NCBI GenBank assembly: GCA_963783045.1
Contig: CAWAMD010000001.1
Coordinates: 620,001-684,000 of the forward strand
Direction of reading: 5' to 3'
DNA: 64,000 nucleotides
Origin: CAWAMD01 sp963783045
Lineage (GTDB): Bacteria; Actinomycetota; Nitriliruptoria; Nitriliruptorales; Nitriliruptoraceae
The notes beneath the pieces are model-generated. The model had not been told where the DNA came from. It saw nothing but the letters and a program-made list of their open reading frames with translations, and ran no database searches. Positions 45,813 to 53,962 of this stretch are shown here, one piece after another (the stretch's first letter is position 1; every line of letters starts with the position of its first letter). Made by a program: the position numbers and the translations under genes.

Positions 45813-47317
45813 GTGCGTCCCCTCGCCAGCGCGATCACGTACCCGAAGAGTGCGAACCCGGCCATGAACTCGAGCCGGCCGATCCACATCTGCAGGATGT
45901 AGGTGATCTCGAGCCCGACCGGCATGGTCGGCGACGTGATCCCGGAGGTGAGGCCGACGTTGGCGGTGGCCGAGACCGACTCGAACAGCGTCTCGGTGAT
46001 GTCCCACTTCCCGTAGGCGAGCCCGATGAGCGCCCCGGCGAGGTAGGTGATGAGGTAGAGCAGCAGCACCGTCGTCGCGGACCGGACGAGGTCGTCGCGC
46101 AGGATCCGCCGGCGCTGGGCGTGGTAGGTCTCGACCACGAGCGCGGACTCGGGCAGCAGCACGCGACGGATGTCGCCGATCAGCCCCTTCGTGGTGATGC
46201 CGATCCGGATGGCCTTGATGCCACCGGCCGTCGACGACGCCATCCCGCCGAGCGCCATCGCGACGACGATCGCTGCCGGCGCCAGCGCGCCCCAGTCCGT
46301 GACGTAGAGCCGCGGCCCGTTCACGGCGAACCCGGTGCCGGTGTGGGCCGACACCATCGTGAAGAAGCCCTTGCGGAAGAGCGCGACGGGAGACAGGTAG
46401 GCCCCCGACCGGGCGAGTCCGAGGTACACGAGCACGGTGATGAGGAACATCGAGATCGCGAGCGTCCGGGTCTCGATGTGTCGCAGCAGCTCCTTGCGGT
46501 CCCCCTGCCACAGCTGGAAGTGCAGCCCGAAGGACAGGGCCCCGGCGACCATGATGACCAGCAGCACGGCCTCCACGAAGAAGGAGTGGTAGTAGGCGAC
46601 GCTCGTCGACATGGGCGAGAATCCACCGGTGTCGAAGGCGGCCATGAACAGGTTCACGGCGTGCCACAGCGACCGCAGCGGCGGGATCCCGGCAGCCCAC
46701 ACGGCCACCGTCAGCGCGAGCGTCCCGATGACGAGGTACACGCCGGCGATGAGGTAGATGAACCGCGCCGTGCGGATCACGTTCGGCATGATCCGCTCTT
46801 CGCGTGCCTCGCTGACGTACAGCGTGCCCGCACGGCCGCCACCGGCACCGAACAGCGACAGGACGACGACGACGATGCCCTGACCGCCCGCGAAGTGGGT
46901 CAGGTGGCGGTAGAAGTTCATCGACCGCGACAGGTGGTCGAGATCGTTGATGACGGTCAGCCCCGAGGTGGTCAGCCCCGACATCGCGTCGAAGACGGCG
47001 TCGATGAAGTCCGTGAAGTGCCCGGACAGGTAGAACGGCACCGCCAGGAACACGGCGCCGAGCAGCCAGGCCAGCGCCACCGTCACCATCGCGTGCGACC
47101 AGTCGAGCTGATCCCGGGTGAACAGCCGCACCTCGGTGACGCTGCCGAAGATGATCGCCAGCGCCGCCCCGATCAGCAGGGCGGTGAGCGTGTTCCACTC
47201 GCCGAGCGCGGCGGCCAGCAGCGCCGGCACGAGCGTCATGAGGCCGAGCCCCAGGATGACCTTCCCGAGGTAGTAGCCGATCAGCCGGACGTCGGCGGCG
47301 CCGGGGCGGATGATCAT
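45809..47317 (-). CDS. trkH: TrkH-family potassium uptake protein
   Basis: A 502-residue membrane protein that forms the K+ channel-like pore. Four pore loops are visible, the first in FDAMSGLTTSGLTVI, then AFDTGGFSPM, MVSAHTGTGFAVNG and SATANVGLTSG. About ten helices surround them. Two TrkA proteins encoded upstream should control gating with nucleotide. ATG 47317 starts 13 bases after the small membrane-protein gene. All four filter regions carry the expected Gly residues. Confidence 0.94.
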   Translation of the reverse strand: MIIRPGAADVRLIGYYLGKVILGLGLMTLVPALLAAALGEWNTLTALLIGAALAIIFGSVTEVRLFTRDQLDWSHAMVTVALAWLLGAVFLAVPFYLSGHFTDFIDAVFDAMSGLTTSGLTVINDLDHLSRSMNFYRHLTHFAGGQGIVVVVLSLFGAGGGRAGTLYVSEAREERIMPNVIRTARFIYLIAGVYLVIGTLALTVAVWAAGIPPLRSLWHAVNLFMAAFDTGGFSPMSTSVAYYHSFFVEAVLLVIMVAGALSFGLHFQLWQGDRKELLRHIETRTLAISMFLITVLVYLGLARSGAYLSPVALFRKGFFTMVSAHTGTGFAVNGPRLYVTDWGALAPAAIVVAMALGGMASSTAGGIKAIRIGITTKGLIGDIRRVLLPESALVVETYHAQRRRILRDDLVRSATTVLLLYLITYLAGALIGLAYGKWDITETLFESVSATANVGLTSGITSPTMPVGLEITYILQMWIGRLEFMAGFALFGYVIALARGRT

Positions 47318-47330
47318 CGGTGCACCTGGT

Positions 47331-47474
47331 TCACAGCGCCCAGGCCACGACGAGCGCGGCGAGATAGCACAGGCCGGAGAACAGCAGCACGATGACGGTC
47401 ACGACCGCGACGCCCCGCAGTCCCTGCAGCAGGTAGCCGGTCGCGGTGTCGGTGCCGCGGGCACGGGTCGGCAT
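47331..47474 (-). CDS. 47-residue single-helix membrane protein in the Trk operon
   Basis: A small protein: basic start MPTRARG, the segment TATGYLLQGLRGVAVVTV, and a hydrophobic helix (about 21-46, IVLLFSGLCYLAALVVAWAL at its end). The ATG overlaps the TrkA stop as ATGA, and TrkH begins 13 bases after its stop, so all three are translated together. No family is recognised. It may act as an accessory subunit of the K+ transporter, as small membrane proteins do in other K+ systems (inference). Confidence 0.7.
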   Translation of the reverse strand: MPTRARGTDTATGYLLQGLRGVAVVTVIVLLFSGLCYLAALVVAWAL

Positions 47475-48142
47475 CAGTCGTTCCTCACCAGGACCTGCCG
47501 GAGCCGCTCCTCGAGCTCGGGCGTGGTCAGCGCCAGCACCTCGTCGCCCGGCAGGATCTCGGTCGTGCCCCGGGGGATGATCGTCTGCTCGTTGCGGAAC
47601 AGCGCGACGAGGACGGCCTCGAAGGGCAGGCCGAGGTCGCTCACGTAGCGGGGCGGCGGTGCGTCGGGCTCGTCCGCGCCGGGGATCCGCAGCTCCACGA
47701 GGCTGACCTTGCCGCCCTTGAGGCTGTACAGGTGGATGAGCTCGCCGACCGAGAACTCGTTCTCGAGCAGCTCGGAGATGAGCTGCGTCGAGGACACGGG
47801 CTCGATGCCGAGGGTCTCGAAGATCTCGACGTTCTTCGGGCTGTTCACGCGGCTGATGGCGCGCCGGACCCCGAACTCGATCTTCGCGAGCTGGCAGGCG
47901 ACGAGGTTGTCGTCGTCCTCGTGGGTGGTGGCCACGAACGCGTCGGCACGCTCGACGTGGGCCTGCTCGAGGTAGCGCACGTCGCAGGCGTCGCCCTGGA
48001 TCACGAGCACGTTCGTCTCGGCGACGAGCTGCTCGCAGCGTCCCGGCTTGCGCTCGACGACGGTGACCTCGTGGTGCTTGCCGACGAGGTCCTGCGCGAT
48101 GTAGCGGCCGATCTTGCCGCCACCGGCGATCACGACGTACAT
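47474..48142 (-). CDS. trkA: TrkA-family K+ transport regulator (second copy)
   Basis: A 222-residue protein: N-terminal RCK_N NAD(H)-binding fold, starting MYVVIAGGGKIGRYIAQDL, with DACD after the third strand and THEDDDNL in the switch; then the C-terminal RCK_C domain (about 140-220, LPGDEVLALTTPELEE). It regulates TrkH. It lies between a second TrkA gene upstream and the small membrane protein, whose ATG overlaps its stop. Confidence 0.93.
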   Translation of the reverse strand: MYVVIAGGGKIGRYIAQDLVGKHHEVTVVERKPGRCEQLVAETNVLVIQGDACDVRYLEQAHVERADAFVATTHEDDDNLVACQLAKIEFGVRRAISRVNSPKNVEIFETLGIEPVSSTQLISELLENEFSVGELIHLYSLKGGKVSLVELRIPGADEPDAPPPRYVSDLGLPFEAVLVALFRNEQTIIPRGTTEILPGDEVLALTTPELEERLRQVLVRND

Positions 48143-48158
48143 GCGACGCTTCTCTCCA

Positions 48159-48848
48159 TCAGGTCCGGCCCACCGGCGCGTGGCGGCTGCGGTCGTCGAT
48201 CGGCTGCAGCAGCGACGCGAGCTTGCGGCGCACGCCCCGCTTCGCGGCCGCCGAGCAGATGTCGCCGCGCTCGAGACGGTCGTCGGGGCGGGGGATGAAC
48301 ACCCGGGCACCCCGCTGGATCGCGGCGATCCGAAGCCGCCCCTCGACCTCGAAGTCCTCGACGGCCATGCCGTGGCCGCCGGCACCGATCTCGAGGTCGA
48401 TGACCTCCACCTCGCCGTGCGCGAAGTGCACGTGGTGGGGGAAGGTGCCCTGCCGGAACTCGTTGAGGAACAGCTTCGCGAGGACGCCGGTGCCGGACAC
48501 GTAGCGCACGCCGAGCTTCCGGTAGACGGGCTCGCGCTCGGGGTTGAACAGGCGCGCGACCGAGCGGGTGATGCCGAACAGCTCGGTGGCGATCTCGACC
48601 GCCATGAGGTTCGCGTTGTCGAAGCGCGTGACGGCGACGAGCCCGTCGGCGCGGACGGCGCCGGCCCGCTCGAGCACGTCGCGATCGGTGACGTCACCGA
48701 CGACGGTCTCGCCGTTGAAGGCGGACCCGAGCCGGTCGAAGGCGAGCTCGTCCACGTCGATCACGACAACGTCGTTCTCGCGCTCGTCCGACAGCCGGTC
48801 CGCGATCTCGGCGCCGAGCCGGCCGCAGCCGCCGACGATGATGTGCAC
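48159..48848 (-). CDS. TrkA-family K+ transport regulator (first copy)
   Basis: A 229-residue protein with the RCK_N signature HIIVGGCGRLGAEIADRL and VTRFDNANLM, then a long middle and an RCK_C-like C-terminus ending in a basic tail (KRGVRRKLASLLQP). GTG 48848 is chosen because AAAGGA lies eight bases upstream; ATG 48869 would include that site in the protein. It is the first gene of the Trk operon. Two separate TrkA-like proteins feeding one TrkH is common in actinobacteria (CeoB/CeoC). Confidence 0.92.
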   Translation of the reverse strand: MHIIVGGCGRLGAEIADRLSDERENDVVVIDVDELAFDRLGSAFNGETVVGDVTDRDVLERAGAVRADGLVAVTRFDNANLMAVEIATELFGITRSVARLFNPEREPVYRKLGVRYVSGTGVLAKLFLNEFRQGTFPHHVHFAHGEVEVIDLEIGAGGHGMAVEDFEVEGRLRIAAIQRGARVFIPRPDDRLERGDICSAAAKRGVRRKLASLLQPIDDRSRHAPVGRT

Positions 48849-49008
48849 GAGCGATCCTTTACGGAGCATCGATGCGGGGAGCGGGGGCCGCGCACGGCTC
48901 GTTGGCGGCTGGCCCCGGATGCGCCGCGGGCCAGTATGCCGCACCCGCGCCGGGATGTGCGTCCCGGGGCCGCGATGTGCGACCCCGGGGCGCCGATACG
49001 CTGCCCCC

Positions 49009-49962
49009 ATGTCGTTTCCACACACCCTGCTCATGGCGGCGCCGCGCGGCTTCTGTGCCGGCGTCGACCGCGCCGTGCTGATCGTCGAGCGTTCGATCGA
49101 GGCCTACGGGCCGCCGGTCTACGTCCGTCACGAGATCGTGCACAACCGTCACGTCGTCCAGGCGCTGCGCGACAAGGGTGCGATCTTCGTCGAGGACGAG
49201 ACGGAGGTGCCCGAGGGCGCCGTCGTCGTCTACAGCGCGCACGGGTCGCCGCCGGACGCCTACGCGAACTCGGAGCGGCTCGGCCACACCCTCATCGACG
49301 CGACGTGCCCGCTCGTCACGAAGGTCCACAACGAGGCGCGCCGGTACGCCACCGCTGGCCTGGACATCGTCCTGATCGGCCACGAGGGACACCAGGAGGT
49401 CATCGGCACCATGGGGCAGGCGCCGAGCTCGATCTCGCTCGTCGAGACCCCGGACGACGTCGACGCGCTCCCGCTGGCCCGGGATGCCGACGTCGCCTAC
49501 ATCACGCAGACGACGCTGTCGATGGACGAGACCGAGGACGTCGTCGCCCGGCTGCGCGAACGGTTCCCGAACCTGCACCGGCCGAAGAAGGACGACATCT
49601 GCTACGCGACGCAGAACCGGCAGGACGCCGTGAAGACGCTCGCGGGGCGCTGTGACGCGATCCTCGTCGTCGGGTCGCAGAACTCGTCGAACTCACGCCG
49701 GCTCGTCGAGGTCGCCAAGGACCGGGGCGTCCCCGCCTACCTCATCGACGACGCCAGCGAGATCGACGAGGCCTGGTTCGGCGGGATCGGCACGGTCGGG
49801 CTCACCTCCGGCGCCAGCGCCCCGGAGGTGCTCGTCGGCCAGGTCATCGACTGGTTCCGCGACCGCGGCACGGGGACCGTCGACACGGTCACGGTCGTGG
49901 CCGAGGACGTCGAGTTCGCCCTCCCGGCGAGCCTCACCCGCCGGCTCGCCGCCCAGCAGTAG
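49009..49962 (+). CDS. ispH: 4-hydroxy-3-methylbut-2-enyl diphosphate reductase
   Basis: A 317-residue iron-sulfur enzyme for the last step of the MEP isoprenoid pathway. The three Fe-S cysteines lie in PRGFCAGVDRA, IDATCPLVTKV and DICYATQNRQ, all in place; the active-site EHEGH-like region appears as GHEGHQEVIGTM, with YITQTTLSMDET. TACGCT six bases before ATG 49009 fits the leaderless pattern. Two near-identical 17-base repeats (GATGTGCG-CCCGGGG type) lie just upstream, in 48954-48990. Confidence 0.97.
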   Translation: MSFPHTLLMAAPRGFCAGVDRAVLIVERSIEAYGPPVYVRHEIVHNRHVVQALRDKGAIFVEDETEVPEGAVVVYSAHGSPPDAYANSERLGHTLIDATCPLVTKVHNEARRYATAGLDIVLIGHEGHQEVIGTMGQAPSSISLVETPDDVDALPLARDADVAYITQTTLSMDETEDVVARLRERFPNLHRPKKDDICYATQNRQDAVKTLAGRCDAILVVGSQNSSNSRRLVEVAKDRGVPAYLIDDASEIDEAWFGGIGTVGLTSGASAPEVLVGQVIDWFRDRGTGTVDTVTVVAEDVEFALPASLTRRLAAQQ

Positions 49963-50010
49963 CCGGGCACGGGACGACGCCCCGCGGGCCAACCGGCCGG
50001 CGGCGTGTCC

Positions 50011-51162
50011 TCACCCGTCCTCGTCGACCCTCGCCCGCGCGCGCTCGTAGGCCTCCCACAGCGGCTGCGCGAGCAGCGCCGTCTGCCACGGTCGCAGCCC
50101 CGCCTCCGCGCACAGGGCCTGAGGCGAGGCGGGGTCGGCCAGCACCGCGCCCATGAGCGGCCGTCCGGGGCACAGGACCCCCGCCTCGATGCCGAGGTCC
50201 TTGGCGAGGAGCGCGCGGGTCCGGCGCAGCGCGTCGTAGGCGGCACGGTCCCGCTGGGTGACGCGGCGACCGTTGCGCTCCACGGGTTCGGCGGGCGCGT
50301 TCATGCCCCGCTCCATCGCGGCGAACAGCGGTCCCGCGTGCTCCACGAGCGGGCCCCGGCGCCGCTTGTTGCGGCGCACGAGCTCCTGCGGCGAGCTGGC
50401 CGGCTTCTCGGCGAGCTCGAGCATCGTCGCGTCGCGCAGCAGCCGGTTCGGGGCGATGTCGTGCTCCCGGGCGATCGCCTCGCGCTCCTCCCACAGGGCC
50501 CGGAGCACGGCCCGTGCCGCCGGCGACAGGCGGCCGGCGCCCTTGGTGCGGGTCCAGTCGCGGCGGTCCTCGGCGACGCGGTCGAGGGTCGTGGCCAGCT
50601 CCTGCTCGTACCAGGCGAGCCGGTCGGCCGCGTCCAGGCGCGACGCGAGCTCGTCCCACAGGGCCGGCAGGTGGAACACGTCTCCGGCCGCGTAGGCCGC
50701 CATGTCGTCCGGCAGCGGGCGCTTCTCCCAGTCGGCGCGCTGGTAGGCGTCCTTGTCCTCGGTCAGCTGGACGCCGAGCAGCTGCTCGAGCAGCGGCCCG
50801 AGACCGGTCGGCAGACCGAGCATGGCGGCGGCGACGCTCGTGTCCGCGACCCGGTCGGGGCGGACCCCGGCCGACGCGAGGGGGTCCACGTCGTTCTCGA
50901 TCGCGTGGAGGACCGCCAGACGCCCGTCGAGGAACGCGTCGAGCGCCGCGAGGTCGTCGAGCGCGACGCTGTCCACGAGCACGCAGCGGTCCGCCACACC
51001 GACCTGGATCAGCGCCGCCGACCGGAAGTAGCGGTGCGAGTCGGCCCGCTCCACGTCGACACCGACCACGTCGCCCTCGAGCTGCGCCAGCGCGGACGGC
51101 AGCTTCCCCGCGTCGTCGATGAAGTCGATGGTGCGGTCGTCGGGATGGGCAGCTGCGGGCAT
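50011..51162 (-). CDS. RNase D-like 3'-5' exonuclease with HRDC domain
   Basis: A 383-residue DEDDy exonuclease. Exo I is VGVDVERADSH (Asp-x-Glu), Exo II is VLHAIENDVDPL, and Exo III is AAYAAGDVFHL, with the Tyr-x4-Asp pattern. A helical HRDC-like domain follows (about 200-300), and the C-terminus is extended. The family trims tRNA and other RNA 3' ends; in many actinobacteria such a gene adjoins isoprenoid genes, as here. ATG 51162 is chosen as the start of the conserved domain. Confidence 0.9.
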   Translation of the reverse strand: MPAAAHPDDRTIDFIDDAGKLPSALAQLEGDVVGVDVERADSHRYFRSAALIQVGVADRCVLVDSVALDDLAALDAFLDGRLAVLHAIENDVDPLASAGVRPDRVADTSVAAAMLGLPTGLGPLLEQLLGVQLTEDKDAYQRADWEKRPLPDDMAAYAAGDVFHLPALWDELASRLDAADRLAWYEQELATTLDRVAEDRRDWTRTKGAGRLSPAARAVLRALWEEREAIAREHDIAPNRLLRDATMLELAEKPASSPQELVRRNKRRRGPLVEHAGPLFAAMERGMNAPAEPVERNGRRVTQRDRAAYDALRRTRALLAKDLGIEAGVLCPGRPLMGAVLADPASPQALCAEAGLRPWQTALLAQPLWEAYERARARVDEDG

Positions 51163-51229
51163 TGGTGCGATGGCTCCTGTGTTCGGGTGCAGGCTACCCG
51201 CTCGCGTCGACGGCGATCGGTCAGGCACC

Positions 51230-52156
51230 ATGCCGCACGACCTCACCGAGGAGACCGTCGTGGCCGAGCCGGCCCTGCTGTGCGTGCACCCCCATCCCGA
51301 TGACGAGTCCATCGCCTGCGGTGGCGTCCTCGCCCGCTATGCCGCCGAGGGCATGCAGGTGGCCGTCGTGACCTGCACCCGCGGTGAGGAGGGGGACAAC
51401 CTCGCCGGGATCGATCTCGGCGACGAGGAGCTGCTGGCCCACCGCGACCGCGAGCTCGCCGACGCGCTCGCCGCGCTCGGTGTGGTCGACCACACCCACC
51501 TCGGTTACCGCGACAGCGGCATGGCGGGCACGCCCGCCAACGACCATCCCGACGCGTTCGCGGGCGCCGACCTGTACGAGGCTGCGGCCCGGCTCGCGCG
51601 CGTGATCCGCCGGCTCCGCCCCGGCGTGGTCGTCAGCGACGACGAGCACGGCACCTACGGCCACCCCGACCACGTGATGGCGCACCGCGTCACCGAGCGG
51701 GCGGTCACGCTCGCCGCCGATCCGTGGTGGGTCACCCCCGACGCCGGGGCGCCGTGGCAGGTGGCCAAGCGCTACGTCCACACGCTCTCGAAGGGGCGGA
51801 TGCTGCGTGCCCACCGGCGGCTGACGGAGGCCGGTCTGCCCTCGCCCTTCGGCGAGGAAGGCGTCGTCGAGCAGGCCGACCTGCCCTTCGGCACGGACGA
51901 CGAGGCGGTCACGACCCGCGTCGACGTGCGGCCGTGGCTCGAGCGCAAGCGGGCCGCGCTGACGGCCCACCGCTCGCAGATCGGGACGGACTCGTTCTTC
52001 CTGAACACCCCGGAGCCGCTCGCCGGCGAGGTCTTCGGCGTCGAGGAGTTCGTGCTGACCGGGGGCGTGCTCGACGGGGCGGCCACACCGCCGCAGGCCG
52101 GCGCCGGCGCGGACGGGGCCGTGGAGGACGACCTGTTCGCCGGCCTCCGCACCTGA
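51230..52156 (+). CDS. PIG-L family deacetylase (MshB/Mca-like)
   Basis: A 308-residue zinc deacetylase. The metal motif HPHPDDE is near residue 20, and the third ligand lies in GHPDH (GTYGHPDHVMAH). The family includes MshB, which deacetylates the mycothiol precursor, and Mca, which cleaves mycothiol conjugates. The length and FFLNTPEPLAGEVFGVEEFVL segment suggest this branch, but substrate cannot be settled. Starts 68 bases from the divergent RNase D gene. Confidence 0.9.
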   Translation: MPHDLTEETVVAEPALLCVHPHPDDESIACGGVLARYAAEGMQVAVVTCTRGEEGDNLAGIDLGDEELLAHRDRELADALAALGVVDHTHLGYRDSGMAGTPANDHPDAFAGADLYEAAARLARVIRRLRPGVVVSDDEHGTYGHPDHVMAHRVTERAVTLAADPWWVTPDAGAPWQVAKRYVHTLSKGRMLRAHRRLTEAGLPSPFGEEGVVEQADLPFGTDDEAVTTRVDVRPWLERKRAALTAHRSQIGTDSFFLNTPEPLAGEVFGVEEFVLTGGVLDGAATPPQAGAGADGAVEDDLFAGLRT

Positions 52157-52224
52157 CCGCCCGCCCGGCGACGGGACCCTCGGGGGGTACCGTGCCCCTG
52201 TCCATGACCAGAAGGAGGAGCGGC

Positions 52225-52797
52225 GTGTCCGAACCCACGCCCGAGTCGTTCCGGTCGGTCATGTCGCGCTTCGCGACCGGCGTCTCCGTCATGACGACCG
52301 TTGCCGACGGCGTCCCGCACGGCATGACCGCGAACGCGGTCAGCTCGGTGTCGCTGGACCCGCTGCTGGTCCTCGTCTGTGTCGAGAAGGACACCGTCAT
52401 GGCCGACATGGTGGCCCGCAGCGAGGTGTTCGGCCTCTCGTTCCTCCGTGACGGACAGACCGAGACCTCCTCCTTCTTCGCCAGCCCGGAACGCCCGCTC
52501 GGCAACGACCAGTGGGCCGACGTGGACTGCCACACGGCGAAGACCGGCGTTCCGCTCCTCGACGACTGCCTGGCGTGGCTCGACTGCGAGGTGTGGGCCC
52601 GCTACGACGGCGGCGACCACGACATCGTCGTCGGACGGGTCGTCGACCTCCACAGCGGCGACGGCGGCCCGGCTCTCGTCTACTTCCGTCACGGCTACGT
52701 GAGCACGGCGGAGCGGGCGCCGGGCGATGCCGACGGCACCACCAGCCCCACCAGCACCACCGGCGCGGCCGAGGAGGGCGACCGTGGAGACCGCTGA
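52225..52797 (+). CDS. flavin reductase-like, FMN-binding split-barrel protein
   Basis: A 190-residue flavin reductase family protein: FRSVMSRFATGVSVMTT, then HGMTANAVSSVSLDPLLVLVCV with the FMN-phosphate-binding Ser/Thr, and VGRVVDLH. It probably reduces FMN with NAD(P)H for a partner monooxygenase. GTG 52225 has AAGGAGGAG five bases upstream. ATG 52204 is in frame and follows a TACCGT box, so it cannot be excluded. The C-terminal Thr/Ser-rich tail overlaps the start of the next gene by 14 bases. Confidence 0.87.
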   Translation: MSEPTPESFRSVMSRFATGVSVMTTVADGVPHGMTANAVSSVSLDPLLVLVCVEKDTVMADMVARSEVFGLSFLRDGQTETSSFFASPERPLGNDQWADVDCHTAKTGVPLLDDCLAWLDCEVWARYDGGDHDIVVGRVVDLHSGDGGPALVYFRHGYVSTAERAPGDADGTTSPTSTTGAAEEGDRGDR

Positions 52798-53188
52798 GTT
52801 CCGGCTCGAGACCACCGGCCGGCGTGTCTGGGACATCACCGACCGGGTGCGCGACGTGGCGGCCCGGGTCGGCGGGGACGGGCTGCTGCACGTCTTCCTG
52901 CCCCATGCGACGGCCGGGCTGGCACTCGTCGAGACCGGCGCCGGTTCCGAGGGCGACCTCGAGGACGCCGTCGACCGGCTGCTCCCGCGCGAGGACCGCT
53001 ACGGTCACCGCCACGGCTCCACCGGCCACGGCGCCGACCATGTGCTGCCCGCCTTCGTGTCGCCGTCGCTGACCGTCCCGGTCGACGCGGGGCGGCTCTT
53101 CCTCGGCACCTGGCAGTCGATCGTGGTCTACGACCCCAACCGCGACAACGACGTGCGCCGCGTGCGGTGCTCGTTCCTGGCGGGCTGA
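52784..53188 (+). CDS. YjbQ/UPF0047 family protein
   Basis: A 134-residue protein with the UPF0047 hallmarks: DITDRVRDVA, LLHVFLPHATAGLALVETG, HRHGSTGHGADHVLPAFVS and LFLGTWQSIVVYDPNR. A bound-phosphate/metal site is formed by the conserved His residues. Members are reported to have weak thiamine-phosphate synthase activity, and their true role is unclear. GTG 52784 lies within the end of the flavin reductase gene, so they are co-translated. Confidence 0.92.
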   Translation: METAEFRLETTGRRVWDITDRVRDVAARVGGDGLLHVFLPHATAGLALVETGAGSEGDLEDAVDRLLPREDRYGHRHGSTGHGADHVLPAFVSPSLTVPVDAGRLFLGTWQSIVVYDPNRDNDVRRVRCSFLAG

Positions 53189-53217
53189 CCCGGGGCGCCC
53201 CCACACCCGTCGGGGGG

Positions 53218-53856
53218 CTACGGGGCGGGCTGCTCCGTCGTCCCGAACAGCCGGTCGCCGAAGTCGCCGAGTCCGGGGACGATGAACCCGTTCTCGTCGA
53301 GCTCGGGATCGACCGCGCCGACGACGAACCGCACGCCCGGGTTGTCGTCGGCGATCCGATCGATGCCCTGCTGGGTCGCGACCACCGACAGCACGGTCAC
53401 GCCGACCGCGCCGTCGGCACCGAGCGCGCGAACCGCGGCGCTCGCCGACCCGCCCGTGGCCAGCATCGGCTCGAGCACCATGACCCAGCTGCCCTCCAGC
53501 GGCGGGGTCTTGCGGTAGTACTGGCTCGGTCGCAGCGACGTCTCGTCCCGCTCGAGGCCGACCATGCCGACCTTCGCGTCGGGGATGACCTCCTGGAGCC
53601 CGTCGAGCAGACCGAGCCCCGCCCGCAGCACGGGCACGGCGACGATGGGCACCGCGTGCCGCCGGGCCGGTGCGGCGCCGAGCGGTGTGGTGACGGTGAA
53701 CTCCTCGGACGGCAGCTCACGCATCGCCTCCATGGCGAGCATGAGCCCGAGCCGGCGCGCCGCGCGGCGGAACTGGTCCTGCGGGGTCCCGGCATCGCGG
53801 AGCTGGGCCAGCTGCGTGGCCGACGCCGCGTCCGAGAGGACGTGCACGATGGCCAC
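53218..53856 (-). CDS. upp: uracil phosphoribosyltransferase
   Basis: A 212-residue pyrimidine salvage enzyme making UMP from uracil and PRPP. The PRPP-binding loop is VMVLEPMLATGGSASAA, with the flexible loop YYRKTPP and the uracil-binding C-terminus GFIVPGLGDFGDRLFGT. Every family hallmark is present, including the N-terminal HVLSD. GTG 53856 is chosen (GAGGAG about eight bases upstream). Convergent with yjbQ and divergent from the BMP lipoprotein. Confidence 0.96.
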   Translation of the reverse strand: MAIVHVLSDAASATQLAQLRDAGTPQDQFRRAARRLGLMLAMEAMRELPSEEFTVTTPLGAAPARRHAVPIVAVPVLRAGLGLLDGLQEVIPDAKVGMVGLERDETSLRPSQYYRKTPPLEGSWVMVLEPMLATGGSASAAVRALGADGAVGVTVLSVVATQQGIDRIADDNPGVRFVVGAVDPELDENGFIVPGLGDFGDRLFGTTEQPAP

Positions 53857-53962
53857 CGGGGTGCTCCTCGTCGCGACGGGTGTGACCGGCCCGATGGCTA
53901 GCCTAGTGACCGGTGGCCCGGGCCTCGACGTACCGGCGCGGGGCGGACGAAGGAGACCGTGG

